The position numbers and the translations under genes are program-made. The notes under the pieces were generated by a model that searched no databases, was not told the origin of the DNA, and was given only the letters and a program-made list of their open reading frames with translations. From Paenibacillus sp. UNC451MF (GTDB lineage Bacteria > Bacillota > Bacilli > Paenibacillales > NBRC-103111): a stretch of 64,000 bases of DNA. The stretch covers positions 1 to 64,000 of the forward strand of contig NZ_JMLS01000013.1 in assembly GCF_000686845.1 (NCBI RefSeq). Reading direction: 5' to 3'. The stretch's first letter is position 1, and each line of letters starts with the position of its first letter. Positions 61,635-64,000 of this stretch are shown here, piece after piece.

Positions 61635-62069
61635 CTAAGAGAGCCATTGGGAAGCTGCCCAACCAAGCAGAGTGCCTACAGCAAGTCCGCCGAGCAGCTC
61701 CGGGCGGGTATGCCCTTGCCTTTCCCGCAAGCCGGCTTCTACCGTTGCGGCATTTTCACGGGTAAGTCTATTGATCCATTTGGCATTTTCCCCAACGGCG
61801 CGCCGAATCCCTACCGCATCAATCATCACAATGTAGGTTAATGCGACGCCTAGCCCAAACATCGGTGTGCCAAAGCCCTGATCGAAACCGATCAGCATCG
61901 TGACAGAGGAGACGACGGACGTATGCGTGCTCGGAAACCCTCCGTTCCCGATGAGCCGACGCGCCTCCTGCCCATGCCGGATGCGGTTAACCGCATATTT
62001 CAATGTTCCGGATACGAGCCATGCTATAAATGGCAGCGCGGGGTATAAGATGCGGGCGCTAATTTCCAT
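61635..62069 (-). CDS. Divergent PAP2 family protein (DUF212, YuiD-like)
   Basis: 144 aa, ATG with GAGGTGG upstream. Four hydrophobic segments and the DUF212 hallmark GNGGFPSTHTSVVSSVTMLI (residues 42-61), in which PSTHTS corresponds to the PSGHT motif of PAP2 phosphatases; GHTRPELLGGLAVGTLLG near the end is the third motif. Family function is not proven. In this cluster it could dephosphorylate polyprenyl-phosphoribosyl phosphate, as the PAP2 protein next to the DPPR synthase in mycobacteria is thought to do. Confidence 0.85.
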   Translation of the reverse strand: MEISARILYPALPFIAWLVSGTLKYAVNRIRHGQEARRLIGNGGFPSTHTSVVSSVTMLIGFDQGFGTPMFGLGVALTYIVMIDAVGIRRAVGENAKWINRLTRENAATVEAGLRERQGHTRPELLGGLAVGTLLGWAASQWLS

Positions 62070-62268
62070 GTACTGACCACCTCAATTCTCTCTGCCGATC
62101 TCTTTCATTGCCATGAAACGAAGGGGGACCCTTCGAGATTACATCCGCCTTGGAAACTTATGAAATAATCTGTAAAAGCCCGGTGAGTAAGTAGCGGAGG
62201 GGGGAGAGGCATAAGCTTTTGCCTCGCATTCTTTCTGTAAAAAAGAAACTTCAAAAGCTTTCTCTCGC

Positions 62269-62625
62269 TTATCCCGCCCGAGCAATCACTAATACCCCGG
62301 CGGAAATCAAGACGGCGCCGCACCATTTTTGAATGGAAAGTGTCTCTTGAAATAAAAAGAAGCTGAGCACCATGACCAGGATATAGCTCAGACTGACCAT
62401 CGGATAAGCTGTACTGAGCGGGAATCGCTTCAAAGCAAGCAGCCAGAAGATGGAGCTAAGCCCGTAACTCCCGATACCGGCCACTACAGGCCAATAGGTC
62501 TTGAAGCCTGTCCACGTCCATAATGCAGATCCCGCAGGCAGGACAGCGCTGACGCCCCATTTCATTAAAACCTGCCCTGCGGCGCCCAAGAGGACGGAGG
62601 CGATTAACCATATGTATTTGATCAC
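62269..62625 (-). CDS. Small EamA/SMR-type membrane transporter
   Basis: 118 aa, GTG start with GGGGGTG upstream. Four membrane helices with SMR-like order: WLIASVLLGAAGQVLMKWGV (residues 6-25), YGLSSIFWLLALKRFPLSTA near 55, YPMVSLSYILVMVLSFFLFQ near 75, and an end GAVLISAGVLVIARAG. ArnE/ArnF and similar proteins of this size flip polyprenyl-phosphate sugars. Lying between a UbiA-type and a PAP2-like gene suggests such a lipid flippase; a small drug exporter is the alternative. Confidence 0.82.
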   Translation of the reverse strand: MIKYIWLIASVLLGAAGQVLMKWGVSAVLPAGSALWTWTGFKTYWPVVAGIGSYGLSSIFWLLALKRFPLSTAYPMVSLSYILVMVLSFFLFQETLSIQKWCGAVLISAGVLVIARAG

Positions 62626-62644
62626 ACGCTTGGTTCACCCCCTT

Positions 62645-63559
62645 TTATTTGTTGAAAAACAGCAGGATGCAGCCGACGGAGAAGCCATACAACACGACCG
62701 TTAGCAGAATATGCTTGTCCTCGAGCAGCAGCTTCTCCGGGCGTCCACCCTTGTCTTCCATATGAATCAGGTACAAATAACGAAACATCCCGTACAGCAC
62801 GAAAATCAGTGTCCACATCAGATGGATAGTACGTCCCGATGTAAAAGTAAACAGCGCATAGCTCATGATGGTTGATGTCGTGGCGATAGCCGACATTTGA
62901 TTCAGCATTTCCATCGAATACGATTCCAGCACTTTGCGGTGCGCTCCTTTGCCGCCTTCGAGCAGCGCCAGCTCGTGACGCCTTTTTCCAATAGCGAGGA
63001 ACAAAGCCAGCAGCATGGTGCAGATCAGAAACCAAGGCGTGAGAGACACGCCGATCACCAGACCGCCGCCAACCGCCCGCAGAACAAAGCCTGAGGCAAT
63101 GATCAGCAGATCGAGAATGACGACATGCTTTAGCTTTAAGGAGTAGAGCACATTCAAGAAAAAATACGCGGAAAGGACAAACCCGAACAAAGGCTGAAAA
63201 CGAAACGCCACCAGAACGCAGCATAACAGCAAAACAAATCCGAACACCAATGCCATCTGCGGCTGAATGGCGCCGGAGGCCAGCGGCCGAAGTTTTTTCT
63301 CCGGATGCATCCGGTCTCTTTCCCGATCTACATAATCGTTCAAAATGTACACACAGCTGGAAACGAGACAGAACAAGACAAAGCCGGTCATAGCCCGAAT
63401 CAGCATATTCAAGTCTGCCTGTTGGATAGAAAAAATAAGTGCGGCGAACACCAGCAAGTTTTTGGTCCATTGTCGCGGGCGCATCAACAGCAAATATTGC
63501 ATGGGCAGCGCACGGTGTTCGCCTCGCTTTAGCTTGACTTGAGCTTTCGTTTGGTCCAT
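62645..63559 (-). CDS. UbiA-family polyprenyl-phosphate phosphoribosyltransferase
   Basis: 304 aa, ATG with AAAGGAG upstream. It starts like mycobacterial DPPR synthase (Rv3806c type): LLLMRPRQWTKNLLVFAALI (residues 23-42). UbiA Asp motifs: ILNDYVDRERDRMHPEKKLR near 72-91 and, after several helices, a second acidic loop near GKRRHELALLEGG. Nine membrane helices. Enzymes of this branch transfer 5-phosphoribose from PRPP to a polyprenyl phosphate. First gene of a minus-strand set of membrane and envelope proteins; the SinR-like gene diverges from it. Confidence 0.88.
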   Translation of the reverse strand: MDQTKAQVKLKRGEHRALPMQYLLLMRPRQWTKNLLVFAALIFSIQQADLNMLIRAMTGFVLFCLVSSCVYILNDYVDRERDRMHPEKKLRPLASGAIQPQMALVFGFVLLLCCVLVAFRFQPLFGFVLSAYFFLNVLYSLKLKHVVILDLLIIASGFVLRAVGGGLVIGVSLTPWFLICTMLLALFLAIGKRRHELALLEGGKGAHRKVLESYSMEMLNQMSAIATTSTIMSYALFTFTSGRTIHLMWTLIFVLYGMFRYLYLIHMEDKGGRPEKLLLEDKHILLTVVLYGFSVGCILLFFNK

Positions 63560-63663
63560 ACCCCATTCTCCTTTTCGTTATATTTTTGATACGTGTAGGG
63601 CAGATGGGTGTCTGGGAGTCCTTCTGTTCCGACATTCATTATATCGAATTCGTCATTCGATAA

Positions 63664-63832
63664 AAAGAACGAAACTATGCCGTTTTTTGGAGAATTCTAG
63701 AGGAATTTCGACGATATCGTTCTCTAAATCGAAATTTTTCGCGATTTTCGATTTTTATTTTGCTCAAATATGCGATATACTCCAAGGTATCGTTCTGTAT
63801 ATGGAACGATTCATCTGTTCTCCAAATAGAAC
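63664..63832. promoter_or_regulatory. GTTCT boxes in the divergent sinR-like/glycan promoter region
   Basis: Several copies of the SinR-type motif GTTCTYT or its core: AAAGAAC (63664-63670, complement GTTCTTT), GTTCTCT (63719-63725), CGTTC-N8-GAACG (63791-63808) and GTTCT-N6-AGAAC (63817-63832). A TATACT box lies at 63776-63781, with the two inverted pairs just downstream of it. The 327-bp gap between 63559 and 63887 holds nothing else I can identify. Binding by the SinR-like protein is inferred from the B. subtilis consensus. Confidence 0.5.
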
Positions 63833-63886
63833 AATTTTCGGAAGATGCTCGATTGGGCATCAATTACAACAAAGGATCGATGGCAC

Positions 63887-64000
63887 ATGTTGGGAAAGCG
63901 AGTGAGGAAGCTGCGCTTGGAGAGAGGACTTTCCTTATCTGAGCTGTCACAAGCCTCAGGTGTAGCCAAATCGTACCTGAGCACCCTTGAGCGTAACATT
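63887..64000 (+). CDS. SinR-like XRE family regulator (truncated by window end)
   Basis: 38 codons visible from the ATG at 63887 (AAAGGATCG upstream). It reads MLGKRVRKLRLERGLSLSEL and continues with SQASGVAKSYLSTLERNI, close to the SinR helix-turn-helix (SLSELAEKAGVAKSYLSSIERN in B. subtilis). SinR represses biofilm matrix genes there. Here the gene diverges from an envelope-glycan cluster. The 3' end, including any SinI-type dimerisation part, is beyond the window. Confidence 0.85.
   Translation, partial: MLGKRVRKLRLERGLSLSELSQASGVAKSYLSTLERNI

Noticed and set aside
62622-63635. Long open frame of 337 codons on the minus strand
   Set aside because: It is an alternative frame of the UbiA-type gene at 62645-63559. 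Its product is rich in Arg, Cys and Ser with no fold pattern, while the other frame has nine clear membrane helices and a ribosome site.

Overview
The window is chromosomal DNA of a low-to-medium GC Gram-positive, most likely Paenibacillus or a close relative. Reasons: strong AGGAGG-type ribosome binding sites, frequent GTG and TTG starts, a purEKBCSQLFMNHD operon in Bacillus order behind a purine riboswitch, ydaO-type (c-di-AMP) leader RNAs, MurNAc/GlcNAc-6-P catabolic genes, and many lipoproteins and ABC systems. It opens at the end of an rRNA operon (5S rRNA) and closes inside the start of a SinR-like regulator gene.

Layout. 0.2-5.2 kb: minus-strand sugar unit (six-hairpin glycosidase, orphan solute-binding lipoprotein, AraC regulator) with a perfect cre-like site. 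5.4-12.5 kb: plus-strand MurNAc scavenging operon (murR-type regulator, PBP-like serine hydrolase, ABC importer, BadF-type kinase, murQ). 12.8-16 kb: convergent nag unit (RpiR regulator, nagB, nagA), which takes the GlcNAc-6-P made by MurQ on to fructose-6-P. 16.2-18.4 kb: Gfo/Idh/MocA oxidoreductase and a helical protein of unknown function. 18.4-33 kb: complete de novo purine operon with candidate PurR boxes, a guanine-class riboswitch, a PurH that has only the formyltransferase part, and a separate PurO-like IMP cyclohydrolase. 33-37.5 kb: GNAT, a 43-aa membrane protein on the other strand, map, VanY-like lipoprotein, a YukJ-like protein, a small lipoprotein. 37.6-41 kb: ABC-2 exporter plus DesKR-like two-component system. 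41.2-49.6 kb: potassium locus: two tandem c-di-AMP riboswitches, a Rossmann-like protein, kdpF/A/B/C, a soluble KdpD-like protein that is an internal duplication with no kinase, and small membrane proteins. 50-51.7 kb: Rrf2 regulator, IDEAL-like protein, thioredoxin. 51.8-55.3 kb: ECF sigma / anti-sigma / ABC-2 operon. 55.5-63.6 kb: DODA-type dioxygenase, then a minus-strand envelope-glycan cluster (secreted and anchored TIM-barrel-like proteins, GT-C-type membrane protein, DUF212/PAP2-like protein, SMR/EamA protein, UbiA-type phosphoribosyl-polyprenol synthase). The SinR-like gene diverges from this cluster across a region with several GTTCT boxes.

Most interesting points: (1) the glycan cluster looks like a polyprenyl-phospho-ribose pathway analogous to mycobacterial DPPR metabolism; (2) the kdp locus combines two c-di-AMP riboswitches with a duplicated kinase-less KdpD; (3) MurNAc uptake seems to use ABC import plus a kinase instead of the PTS protein MurP; (4) the last two purine steps are split, with an archaeal-type cyclohydrolase; (5) there are three long imperfect palindromes (about 112, 211 and 368 bp), one of them flanked by two copies of the murQ terminator. 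All calls come from reading the sequence; no database search was done.
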